From positions 1-64,000 of the forward strand of contig JARRPZ010000002.1 in the NCBI GenBank assembly GCA_037382365.1: a stretch of 64,000 nucleotides of DNA. The letters are read 5' to 3'. Source of the stretch: Lentisalinibacter sp037382365. GTDB lineage: Bacteria > Pseudomonadota > Gammaproteobacteria > Steroidobacterales > Woeseiaceae. The notes under the pieces were generated by a model. It worked only from the letters and a program-made list of their open reading frames with translations. It was not told the origin of the DNA and ran no database searches. Shown in pieces: positions 16,258 through 25,600 of this stretch. The position numbers and the translations under genes are program-made. Within the stretch, counting starts at the first letter, position 1; each line of letters opens with the position of its first letter.

Positions 16258-18542
16258 CGGCCGGGTGGCTGGCCGTGGGGTTCATGCTGGCCTGTCTGGT
16301 CGCGCTCACCGCGCGGGCCGAGGACTTCGTGGTACGGGACATGCGGGTGGAGGGCCTGCAGCGCATCTCGGACGGTACCGTCTTCAATTACCTGCCGATC
16401 AATATCGGCGACACGCTCACGCCGCAGCGCGTCCGGGAAGCCATCCGCGCGCTCTATGCCCAGGGCCTCTTCGAGGACATCGCTTTCCGGCGTGACGGCG
16501 ACACACTGGTCATCGAAGTCGAGGAACGACCGTCCATCGCGGAGTTCACGATCGAGGGCAACAAGGACATCAAGACCGAGGATCTGCAGCAGTCCCTGCG
16601 TTCGGTCGGCCTTGCACGGGGCAAGACCTTCGATCGCTCGGTCCTCGAGGAAGTGACGCGCTTCCTGACGGAGCAGTACTACAGCCGTGGCAAGTACGGC
16701 GTGTCCGTGGTCGCGGATGTCTCGGAACGGCCCAACAATCAGGTGGCGATCGCCATCAACGTCAAGGAAGGCGAGCGGGCGCGGATCCGCCAGATCAACA
16801 TCGTCGGCAACGAGGAATTCAGCGACAAGGAAGTGCGTGACCAGTTCGAACTGCAGACCCCGAACTGGCTGTCCTTCATCCGCCAGGACGACCGCTATGC
16901 GCGGGAGTCGCTGTCGGGCGATCTGGAGACGCTGCGGTCGTTCTACATGGATCGGGGTTTCGCGGATTTCGCGGTGGAATCCACGCAGGTCGCCATATCT
17001 CCCGACAAGAAGGACATCTACATCACGATCAACGTGCGGGAAGGCGAGCGTTACGAGATCTCCGATATCAAGCTCGCCGGCGAGATGGTGGTGCCGCGCG
17101 CGGAACTGGAGCGTCTGATCCTGGCCAAGCCGGGCGAGACCTTCAATCTGCGGCGCCTGACCCAGACATCGGAACTGATCTCGTTCCGACTGGGCGCAGA
17201 CGGCTATGCGCAGGCAGAGGTCGAGCCCGTGCCCACCCTGGATCGGGAGAACAAGCAGGCCGACGTCACCATCTACGTCGAGCCCAATAACCGGGTGTAC
17301 GTCCGCCGCATCAATTTCAACGGCATCGACACGGTGGCAGACGAGGTCCTGCGGCGGGAAATGCGCCAGATGGAGGGTGGCTACCTCTCCAATACGCTGG
17401 TCGACCGTTCCAAAGTGCGGCTGCAGCGCCTGCCGTACATCGAGGACGTACAGGTCGATACGACGCCGGTGGCCGGTTCCCCGGACCTCGTGGACGTGAA
17501 TTACGACATCAAGTACGGCCTGCCGGGGCAGTTCGGCGGCGGCATCGGATATTCGGAGTCGCAGAAGCTGATCCTGAATGGCAACTTCGTGCATTCCAAT
17601 TTCCTGGGCACCGGGAACCGGGTGGCGGCCGAGATCAATTCGGGCCGTTACAGCACCGCCTACAGCATCTCCCACACGGACCCCTATCGGACGATCGACG
17701 GCGTACGCCGGACCCTGTCACTCGGCTACCGGGACATCACCCAGTTCACGTCGTCGGCTTCCGACTTCTCGACGGAAACCATCACGGCGGGTATCGACTA
17801 CGGTTATCCGATCACCGAGTATCAGACGTTGTCCTTCGGTCTGGCCGCCCAGGACGCCGAACTCGTCGCGTCGACATTCAGCACACAACAGGCCCAGGAC
17901 TGGGTCCTGAACAACGGTAACCCGACCATCGAGGACATCGGCGGCGGCAACGAGCTGTACGTGACGGATTTCCTGACTTTCGAACTGGTCGCAGGCTGGA
18001 GTTACGACAGCCGGAACCGGGCGATCTTCGCCGACCGGGGCACGCGCCAGCGGTTCGTGGCGTCGGCGACGATCCCGGGCAGCGAAGTCGAGTACTACAC
18101 GCTGCGTTACGATCTCAAGAAGTACTTCCCGATCACCAGCGAGTGGATCGTCTCTCTCTCTACCGAACTCGCCTTCGGCGAGGGCATCAACTCCACGACG
18201 GCGCTGCCTCCGTACAAGCAGTTCTTTGCGGGTGGCCCCGGGTCGGTGCGCGGTTTCGCGGAGTCGGATCTCGGCCCCATCGACAGCTTCGGCAATCCGT
18301 ACGGTGGTAACCTTTTGGTGACGAGCCAGCTTGAGCTTATAATCCCGGTCCCGGAAAGCCTGCGTGGCCGAACGCGATTCAGTCTGTTCTACGACATCGG
18401 CAACGTTTTCAACACGGGTGAGGTGGCCTTCACCGACAGGCTCGGTGATCCGATCACCTACGAGTTCGACTCCAGTGAACTGAAGCAGTCGGTCGGTATC
18501 TCTTCCAGTTCTCTATCGGCAATGCATTTTGAGCGTGTTTGA
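16218..18542 (+). CDS. bamA: Outer-membrane beta-barrel assembly protein BamA, both ends disturbed
   Basis: Central subunit of the BAM complex that inserts outer-membrane proteins. Five POTRA domains occupy about residues 35-435, followed by the barrel with the conserved loop-6 motif VRGF near residue 677. The start is uncertain: the signal peptide WLAVGFMLACLVALTARA is present, but the only upstream start in frame is a GTG inside rseP. The first codons are probably lost with the rseP tail. At the 3' end the protein reads QSVGIS and then shifts into SSSLSAMHFERV. The proper closing strand FQFSIGNAF plus stop is in another frame at 18503-18532, so a second deletion of about 70 bp is inferred. 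Confidence 0.88.
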   Translation: MDKGQPAVGACTPSAGWLAVGFMLACLVALTARAEDFVVRDMRVEGLQRISDGTVFNYLPINIGDTLTPQRVREAIRALYAQGLFEDIAFRRDGDTLVIEVEERPSIAEFTIEGNKDIKTEDLQQSLRSVGLARGKTFDRSVLEEVTRFLTEQYYSRGKYGVSVVADVSERPNNQVAIAINVKEGERARIRQINIVGNEEFSDKEVRDQFELQTPNWLSFIRQDDRYARESLSGDLETLRSFYMDRGFADFAVESTQVAISPDKKDIYITINVREGERYEISDIKLAGEMVVPRAELERLILAKPGETFNLRRLTQTSELISFRLGADGYAQAEVEPVPTLDRENKQADVTIYVEPNNRVYVRRINFNGIDTVADEVLRREMRQMEGGYLSNTLVDRSKVRLQRLPYIEDVQVDTTPVAGSPDLVDVNYDIKYGLPGQFGGGIGYSESQKLILNGNFVHSNFLGTGNRVAAEINSGRYSTAYSISHTDPYRTIDGVRRTLSLGYRDITQFTSSASDFSTETITAGIDYGYPITEYQTLSFGLAAQDAELVASTFSTQQAQDWVLNNGNPTIEDIGGGNELYVTDFLTFELVAGWSYDSRNRAIFADRGTRQRFVASATIPGSEVEYYTLRYDLKKYFPITSEWIVSLSTELAFGEGINSTTALPPYKQFFAGGPGSVRGFAESDLGPIDSFGNPYGGNLLVTSQLELIIPVPESLRGRTRFSLFYDIGNVFNTGEVAFTDRLGDPITYEFDSSELKQSVGISSSSLSAMHFERV
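18503..18532 (+). other. Displaced BamA C-terminal beta-signal
   Basis: Read in the frame beginning at 18503, the bases encode FQFSIGNAF followed by TGA. This matches the last beta-strand of BamA family proteins, which ends in phenylalanine. It is out of frame with the preceding bamA reading, consistent with a deletion of length 3n+1 just upstream. Confidence 0.75.
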
Positions 18543-18545
18543 AGC

Positions 18546-19097
18546 ATGGGAATCAGTATGAATTTCAAGACCTCCCTCACAGTCCCTCTCCTCGTCGCGG
18601 CACTGCTGGCGACGGCCATGCCGCTATCGCAGGCAGAGGCTCAGTCGGCAGTCCGGATCGCCGTGGTGTCCGTGCCCCGGCTGCTCAAGGAAGCACCGCA
18701 GGCGCAAGCTTCCATGGCGGCGCTGCAGCAGGAATTCGCACCGCGTGAACGCAGCATCCGCGCCAAACAGGACGAATTCCAGGCGCGCAGCGAAAGGGTC
18801 CAACGCGATCTCGCCGTCATGAGTGAGGAGGAGCGCCGCACGGCCGAGCGCGACCTGCGGGACAGCCAGCGCGAGATTCAGCGACTGCTCGAGGAGTTCG
18901 GAGAGGATCGCAATCTCCGCGTCAACGAGGAACTCGGCAAGCTGCAGCGTTCGCTGCTGAAAGAGGTGCAGGACTACGCGCGCGCTCGCGGCTTCGATCT
19001 CGTGATCGGCGACGGTGTGCTGTTCGCCAGCGACGCGGTGAACATCACCGACGAGATACTGCGGGAGTTGCAGGCCAACTTCGAAGGCGGTTCCTGA
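18546..19097 (+). CDS. skp: Periplasmic chaperone Skp (OmpH family)
   Basis: Holds unfolded outer-membrane proteins in the periplasm for delivery to BamA. The 183-residue protein has a signal peptide with a hydrophobic core at about residues 10-27, ending at a QAEAQS-like site. A long coiled coil rich in Arg/Glu/Gln covers residues 55-130, then the C-terminal part LVIGDGVLFAS. The start may instead be the ATG at 18558 (the fifth codon). It lies directly after bamA in the conserved rseP-bamA-skp-lpxD order. Confidence 0.92.
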   Translation: MGISMNFKTSLTVPLLVAALLATAMPLSQAEAQSAVRIAVVSVPRLLKEAPQAQASMAALQQEFAPRERSIRAKQDEFQARSERVQRDLAVMSEEERRTAERDLRDSQREIQRLLEEFGEDRNLRVNEELGKLQRSLLKEVQDYARARGFDLVIGDGVLFASDAVNITDEILRELQANFEGGS

Positions 19098-19158
19098 CGG
19101 GACGGCCGGGTGCGCCGCCGCAGCGGTCTCGGCGCGGACTCGATGCCGTAGTGTCGGT

Positions 19159-20193
19159 ATGAGCCTGTCGCTGGGTGAAATCGCCGTCCGGTTCGGCTGT
19201 GAATTGCGCGGCGATCCGGATCGAGAGATTCAGCGCGTCGGGACGCTTGCCAACGCCGCGGCCGACGCGATCACCTTCCTCGCCAACCCGGGCTATCGGC
19301 CGCAGCTGGCCGATACGCGTGCCGGTGCCGTCCTGCTAAGCGCAGACGACGCCGGCGATTGTCCCGTTGCGGCGCTGGTGTGTGCGGACCCCTACGTCAC
19401 CTACGCCCGCGTCGCGACCGAACTCTGCCCGCCCGCGACACCCGAGCCCGGGACCAGCGCGCAGGCGACCGTCGACCCGACCGCGGTCGTTCCCACGACG
19501 GCCTCGGTCGGCCCGGGGGCGCGTATCGGGCCGGGCGTGTTTCTCGGCGAGCATGTCGCCGTCGGGCCGAACTGTGTGCTCGAAGCGGGTTGCCGGGTGG
19601 GCGATGGTACGAGACTCGTCGCGAACGTGACACTCTGCCATGGCGTCGTCCTTGGCGAGCGTTGTCTGCTCCACCCGGGCGCCGTGATCGGTGCTGACGG
19701 CTTCGGAATCGCGAGGACACCGGAAGGCTGGATAAAGGTGCCGCAGCTCGGATCGGTGCGTATCGGCAATGACGTCGAGATCGGGGCCAACAGCTGCGTC
19801 GATCGCGGTGCCATCGAGGACACCGTCATCGGTGACGACGTGAGGATCGATAACCTCGTGCAGATCGCGCACAATGTGCGTATCGGCGATCACACGGCGC
19901 TGGCCGCGATGGTCGGTATCGCTGGCAGCACGGAGGTCGGGAAGCGCTGCCTGTTCGGCGGGGCGTCCGGGGCCGTCGGGCACGTGAAGATCGCCGACGA
20001 CGTGGTCCTCGGCGGCCGTTGCATGGTGACCAGCGATATACGGAAACCGGGCATGTACGGCAGCGCGATGCCCCACGACGAGATCGGCGTGTATAAACGG
20101 AACGTGGCCCGCTACCGTCAGCTCGATCGTCTGGCGCGCAGGCTCAGACAGGTGGAGAAAGCCCTTGGCATTGGACGAAAAGGATCCGACTGA
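19159..20193 (+). CDS. lpxD: UDP-3-O-acylglucosamine N-acyltransferase LpxD
   Basis: Adds the N-linked 3-hydroxyacyl chain in the third step of lipid A synthesis. The 344-residue product has the N-terminal uridine-binding domain (about 1-100), then a left-handed beta-helix of hexapeptide repeats (about 105-300) with the catalytic histidine in QIAHNVRIGDHT near residue 238, and a C-terminal helix. The end overlaps the start of fabZ when its TTG start is used. Confidence 0.96.
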   Translation: MSLSLGEIAVRFGCELRGDPDREIQRVGTLANAAADAITFLANPGYRPQLADTRAGAVLLSADDAGDCPVAALVCADPYVTYARVATELCPPATPEPGTSAQATVDPTAVVPTTASVGPGARIGPGVFLGEHVAVGPNCVLEAGCRVGDGTRLVANVTLCHGVVLGERCLLHPGAVIGADGFGIARTPEGWIKVPQLGSVRIGNDVEIGANSCVDRGAIEDTVIGDDVRIDNLVQIAHNVRIGDHTALAAMVGIAGSTEVGKRCLFGGASGAVGHVKIADDVVLGGRCMVTSDIRKPGMYGSAMPHDEIGVYKRNVARYRQLDRLARRLRQVEKALGIGRKGSD

Positions 20194-20632
20194 CTACTCC
20201 TCGATGGATATCAGGCAGATCATGGGCCTGTTGCCGCATCGCTATCCTTTCCTGCTGGTGGATCGGGTCGTGGAGAACGAAGCCGGCAAGCGACTCGTCG
20301 CCATCAAGAACGTCACCATCAACGAGGAGTTCTTCGAGGGGCATTTCCAGGGTCGGCCGGTGATGCCGGGTGTGCTGATCATCGAGGCGCTGGCCCAGGC
20401 GACCGGGCTCCTGACTTTCACCTCCCTCGACGAGCCGAAGCCCGGTCGTTTCTATTTCCTGGCCGGCATCGACAAGGCCCGCTTCAGGCGACCCGTAGTG
20501 CCCGGCGATCAGTTGCGTCTCGAGATCGAGTTGCAGCGACGCATCCGCGGCGTGCTGAAATTCTCGGGCAAGGCGACGGTGGACGGGCAGACGGCCGCGA
20601 CGGCCGAACTCATGTGCGCCCCGGGCGCGTGA
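20165..20632 (+). CDS. fabZ: 3-hydroxyacyl-[acyl-carrier-protein] dehydratase FabZ
   Basis: Dehydrates 3-hydroxyacyl-ACP in fatty-acid elongation; competes with LpxA/LpxD for the same acyl donors. Hot-dog fold with LPHRYPFLLVDRV near the N-terminus and the catalytic segment FEGHFQGRPVMPGVLIIEALAQ (His and Glu). The start is ambiguous: TTG at 20165 has a GGTGGAGAAA site and gives 155 residues, overlapping lpxD. ATG at 20204 gives 142 residues, closer to typical N-termini, but lacks a good ribosome site. Confidence 0.94.
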   Translation: MALDEKDPTDYSSMDIRQIMGLLPHRYPFLLVDRVVENEAGKRLVAIKNVTINEEFFEGHFQGRPVMPGVLIIEALAQATGLLTFTSLDEPKPGRFYFLAGIDKARFRRPVVPGDQLRLEIELQRRIRGVLKFSGKATVDGQTAATAELMCAPGA

Positions 20633-20642
20633 CGGGCAAGCC

Positions 20643-21416
20643 ATGAGCATCCACGAGACCGCCATCGTCGACAAGGATGCCCGCATCCACGATGACGTGG
20701 AGATCGGGCCTTACTCGATCATCGGACCGGGGGTCGAGATCGGCGCCGGCACCCGGGTGGGTGCCCACGTCGTGATCCGGGGACCGACCCGGCTCGGCCG
20801 TGACAATCGCATCTTCTCTTTCGCCTCGATCGGCGAGGACCCCCAGGACAAGAAGTACGCCGGGGAAGAGACGCGACTGGAGATCGGCGATCGGAACACC
20901 ATCCGGGAGTGCTGCACGATCAACCGTGGCACGGCCCAGGACGTCGGCGTCACCCGGCTGGGCGACGACAACTGGCTGATGGCCTACGTACACGTGGCCC
21001 ACGACTGCCAGGTCGGCAGCAACGTGATCATGGCGAACGGAGCGACCCTGGCGGGTCATGTGCACGTCGGCGACTGGGTCATCTTCGCAGGGTTCTCCGG
21101 CGCCCATCAGTTCTGCCGCATCGGTCCACACTGCTTCCTGGGTATGTACGCCGGTGTCGCGAAGGATGTGCCGGCCTACGTGATGGTGACTGGCCAGCCG
21201 CCCGAGCCGCGCGGCATCAACGCCGAGGGGCTGAAGCGTCGTGGTTTCACGCCCGAGCAGATCCGTAACGTCCGCGAGGCATACCGAATCCTCTACCGCA
21301 GCGGTGAGAAGCTCGCGGACGCGCTCGACACCCTGACGGAGTTGTCGAAGACGCAGCCGGAACTGGTGCCGATGGTGGAATCGATCCGCTCTTCGGAGCG
21401 GAGCATCATCCGCTGA
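20643..21416 (+). CDS. lpxA: UDP-N-acetylglucosamine O-acyltransferase LpxA
   Basis: First enzyme of lipid A synthesis, adding a 3-hydroxyacyl chain to UDP-GlcNAc. The 257-residue trimeric beta-helix protein begins IHETAIVDKDARIHDDVEIGP, has the catalytic histidine in HVAHDCQVGSNVIMAN near residue 122, and ends with a helical domain (GLKRRGFTPEQIRNVREAYR). It is 10 bp after fabZ and 13 bp before lpxB, so co-transcribed. Confidence 0.97.
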   Translation: MSIHETAIVDKDARIHDDVEIGPYSIIGPGVEIGAGTRVGAHVVIRGPTRLGRDNRIFSFASIGEDPQDKKYAGEETRLEIGDRNTIRECCTINRGTAQDVGVTRLGDDNWLMAYVHVAHDCQVGSNVIMANGATLAGHVHVGDWVIFAGFSGAHQFCRIGPHCFLGMYAGVAKDVPAYVMVTGQPPEPRGINAEGLKRRGFTPEQIRNVREAYRILYRSGEKLADALDTLTELSKTQPELVPMVESIRSSERSIIR

Positions 21417-21429
21417 TCCCGGCTCCTGC

Positions 21430-22602
21430 GTGGCGCGAGAGTCCGGCAGCCCGCTGATCGCCCTCGTCGCCGGCGAGGCTTCCGGTGACCGTCTCGGAGC
21501 GGGACTCATCGAGGCGATCCGCGCGCGCCTGCCGGAGGCCCGATTCGAGGGTGTGGCGGGTCCGGCGATGCGGGCTGCCGGCTGCGAGGCCATCGTCGAC
21601 GCCGATGCGCTCGCGGTGATGGGCATCACCGAGGTCCTCGGCCATCTGCCGCGCCTGTATGCGATCCGGCGTTCTCTCGTACAGCGCTGGACCGATAAGC
21701 CGCCCGATGTGTTCGTCGGCATCGACGCACCGGATTTCAATCTCGGACTCGAGAAGAAGCTCCACCGCCGGGGTGTGCGGACCGTGCACTACGTGAGTCC
21801 TTCGGTGTGGGCCTGGCGTCCGCGGCGGTTGAAGAAGATCCGCAAGGCCTGCGACCGGGTGCTGTGTCTGCTGCCCTTCGAGAAGCGTTTCTACGACGAG
21901 CACGGTCTCGACGCCGTCTTCGTCGGCCATCCGCGCGCGGAGACGATTCCTGCGGAACCGGACGTCGACGCCGCGCGCCGGTCGTTCGGACTGGGGGACG
22001 GGGAGGTCGTGGCGCTCCTGCCGGGCAGCCGGGCGGGGGAAGTGGCCCGGCTGGCCCCGGAATTCCTGCGCACGGCGGAATGGCTGACCGAGCGGCGGCC
22101 GGGCATCCGCTTCGTCGCCGCACTGCCGCGGGCGACAGCCAGGGACGCCTTCGAGGCGGTTCGCAGTCAGGTGGCCGCGGATCTGGACGTCATCGTCACC
22201 GACCAGGGTGTGGATGCCGCACTGGCGGCGGCCGACGTCGCCCTCGTGACTTCCGGCACGGCGACGCTGGAGACTGCACTGTACGGACGCCCCATGGTCG
22301 TAGCCTACCGGCTGTCGCCGACGACGCTGGCGCTGGTCCGCTCCCTGAACCTCATCCGTGTCGCGAACTTCTCGCTGCCGAATCTGCTGGCGGGTCGGGA
22401 ACTGGTTCCCGAGTTTCTGCAGGAAGAGGCGGTCGCGGAGCGCATGGGACCTGCGGTCGCTGCCTGGCTGGATGATCCGGATCGCCGGGCGGAGGCGGAG
22501 CGCGAGTTTGCTAGAATTCGCACAGAACTCGCCCGGGGCGCGGACGGACTCGCGGCCGAAGCCGTCCTGGAACTCCTGCCGGGCGCAGGATGGGAACAGT
22601 GA
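21430..22602 (+). CDS. lpxB: Lipid A disaccharide synthase LpxB
   Basis: GT-B type glycosyltransferase that joins UDP-diacylglucosamine and lipid X. The 390-residue product begins with GTG and has ALVAGEASGDRLGAGLI at the N-terminus, VGIDAPDFNLGLEKKL near residue 98, the SPSVWAWRPRR motif near 122 and the donor site VTSGTATLETALYGRPMVVAYR near 275. rnhB, which normally separates lpxB and dnaE, is absent; the lpxB end overlaps dnaE by 13 bp. Confidence 0.96.
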   Translation: MARESGSPLIALVAGEASGDRLGAGLIEAIRARLPEARFEGVAGPAMRAAGCEAIVDADALAVMGITEVLGHLPRLYAIRRSLVQRWTDKPPDVFVGIDAPDFNLGLEKKLHRRGVRTVHYVSPSVWAWRPRRLKKIRKACDRVLCLLPFEKRFYDEHGLDAVFVGHPRAETIPAEPDVDAARRSFGLGDGEVVALLPGSRAGEVARLAPEFLRTAEWLTERRPGIRFVAALPRATARDAFEAVRSQVAADLDVIVTDQGVDAALAAADVALVTSGTATLETALYGRPMVVAYRLSPTTLALVRSLNLIRVANFSLPNLLAGRELVPEFLQEEAVAERMGPAVAAWLDDPDRRAEAEREFARIRTELARGADGLAAEAVLELLPGAGWEQ

Positions 22603-25600
22603 AGCGCTTCGTCCATCTCCATCTCCATACCGAGTACTCGCTGGTGGACAGCGTGCTGCGCATCGCGCCGCTCATGTCCGCCGTCGCGGAGCGCGGTATG
22701 CCGGCGGTCGCGCTGACCGATCAGAGCAATCTGTTCGCCCTCGTCAAGTTCTACCGCAGCGCTCTCGAGCAGGGCATAAAGCCGTTGATCGGTCTGGACC
22801 TGCTGCTCGCGGACGACGACGATCCCGAGCGGCCGGACCGCCTGGTGCTACTGTGTCAGGACCGCACCGGCTACCGGAATCTCACCCGGCTGGTCACCCG
22901 TACCTACCTGGAGGGTCAGCACCGGGGCGTCCCGATGGCGCGATCCGCCTGGCTCGACAAAGACAGCACCAAGGGCCTGATCGCCCTCTCCGGCGGAATC
23001 CACGGTGATATCGCCCGGGCGGTTCTCGCGGGGCGCGACGACCTGGTGGCGGCGCGCAGCGAGCGCTGGGCTGCGCTATTCCCCGACCGCTTCTATCTGG
23101 AGGTGACGCGCACGGGTCGCCCCGGCGAGGACGCGTGGCTTGCCGAAGCGGTGCGGCTCGGCGATCGCATGGGACTGCCGCTGGTCGCGACGAACGACGT
23201 GCGCTTCCTCCGGCCGGAGGATTTCGATGCCCACGAAGCCCGGGTCTGCATCCATCAGGGGCGCACCCTCGAGGACGGCGACCGGCCGCGGGACTACAGC
23301 GACCGGCAGTACCTGCGCAGCGCCGGGGAGATGGCCGAGCTCTTCGCCGACTTGCCCGAGGCGCTCGATAACACCGTCGAGATCGCCCGTCGGTGCAATG
23401 TCGAGATCCGTCTCGGGGAGAGCTTCCTGCCGGAATTCCCGGTGCCGGCCGGCCGCAGCACCGAGGAGGAGCACCTGCGGGCGGAGGCGGCACGCGGACT
23501 GTGGCAAAAACTGGCGGCGGGCGACCTGGCCGGCGGTAGTCGGGCCGACTACGAGTCGCGTCTGGACAGCGAGCTGGGCGTCATCTGCAGCATGGGATTC
23601 CCCGGCTATTTCCTCATCGTGGCGGATTTCATCCGATGGGCCCGGGAGAATGGCGTGCCGGTCGGTCCCGGACGTGGCTCCGGGGCCGGTTCGCTCGTGG
23701 CCTGGGTGCTCGGCATCACTGATCTGGACCCGCTGGCCCACGACCTGCTGTTCGAGCGCTTCCTGAATCCCGAACGGGTCTCGATGCCGGATTTCGACGT
23801 CGATTTCTGTATGGAGGGTCGCGACCGGGTGATCGAATACGTGGCCGAGCGCTACGGCCGCGACCACGTCTCCCAGATCATCACCTACGGCACCATGGCG
23901 GCCAAGGCGGTCGTGCGGGACGCCGGTCGCGTGCTCGGACATCCCTACGGATTCGTGGATCGGATCGCGAAGCTCATCCCCTTCGAACTCGGCATCACCC
24001 TCGAGAAGGCGCTGTCTCAGGAACCGGAACTCGCCCAGGTCTATCGCGAGGACGACGAGGTCCGCGGTGTGATCGATCTCGCCACGAAACTCGAGGGGCT
24101 CGTGCGCAACGCGGGCAAGCACGCCGGCGGCGTGGTGATCGCCCCGACGACACTCACCGATTTCGCGCCCCTCTATTGCGAAGAGGGCGGGCGCAACGTC
24201 GTGACCCAGTTCGACAAGGACGACGTCGAGGCTGCGGGACTCGTGAAATTCGACTTCCTGGGCCTGCGTACCCTGACGGTGATCGACCGGGCCGTCGCCA
24301 ACGTGAATTCAGAGCGTCAGCGCCGCGGCGAGTCTCCGATCGACATCGGTACCCTCCCCATGGACGACGAGGCGACTTTCGAATTGCTGCGCGCCTGTCA
24401 CACGACGGCCGTGTTCCAGCTCGAGTCGCGCGGCATGAAGGATCTCATCAAGCGGCTCCGGCCGGATTCCTTCGCGGATCTCGTGGCACTCGTCGCCCTG
24501 TACCGTCCCGGGCCGCTCCAGTCCGGCATGGTGGACGATTTCATAGCGCGCAAGCACGGCGATCAGAACGCGGCCATCGACTACCTCCATCCGGAGCTGG
24601 AGGCCGTGCTGAAGCCCACCTACGGCGTCATCCTGTACCAGGAACAGGTGATGCAGATCGCGCAGGTGCTGGCCGGATACACACTCGGCGGGGCGGATCT
24701 GCTCCGGCGAGCGATGGGCAAGAAGAAGCCGGAGGAGATGGCGAAGCAGCGCGAGGTGTTCGTCTCCGGCGCCGAGGCCCGGGGCGTCGACACGGGCGTC
24801 GCGAGCCACATCTTCGACCTGATGGAGAAATTCGCGGGTTACGGCTTCAACAAGAGCCACTCGGCCGCCTACGCCGTGCTCTCCTACCAGACCGCCTGGC
24901 TGAAGGCCCATTACCCGGCGGCTTTCATGGCGGCGGTGATGTCCACCGACATGGACCACACCGACAAGCTCGTCTCCCTGAAGGACGATTGCCGGGAGAC
25001 GGGTATCGCGATCGCGCCGCCGGACGTGAACCGGTCCGATTTCGCCTTCAGCGTCTCCGCGGAGGCGGAGATCCGCTACGGCCTCGGCGCGATCAAGGGC
25101 GTGGGTCGCGGCGCCGTGGAAGCCATCATCGCCGAACGGGATGCCAACGGGCCGTACCGCGACCTGATGGAGTTCTGCCGCCGGGTGGATCTCGAGCGCG
25201 TCAACCGCCGTACCCTGGAGGCCCTGATCAAGTCCGGCGCGATGGATGGTCTCGGCGCCAACCGCCGCACCCTCATGACACGGCTGCCCGAGGCGGTGAA
25301 GAGTGCCGAGCAGGAGGCGCGGGCATCCGCCGCCGGCCAGGACGATCTGTTCGGCCTGCCGACGGAACCATCGCCGGCACCGACGCCGCGGGAAGCGAGA
25401 GAACTCACGGAGTGGAACGAACAGGAGCGCCTGACGGCCGAGAAGGAGAGTCTCGGGTTGTACCTCACGGGCCATCCGTTCCATGCCGTCGCCCGGGACG
25501 CCCGGCACTTCACGTCGGGGACACTCCGGCACATCACCTCTGCGCGACCACCCGCCGGCGCGGACGGCGAGCGTGACTATTCCCAGTCGCGGCGTGAGGT

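Noticed and set aside
14986..16656. A real RseP-BamA fusion protein
   Set aside because: After residue 424 the rseP frame runs out of frame through bamA POTRA coding sequence, so the product would be nonsense. A deletion in the sequence explains it better.
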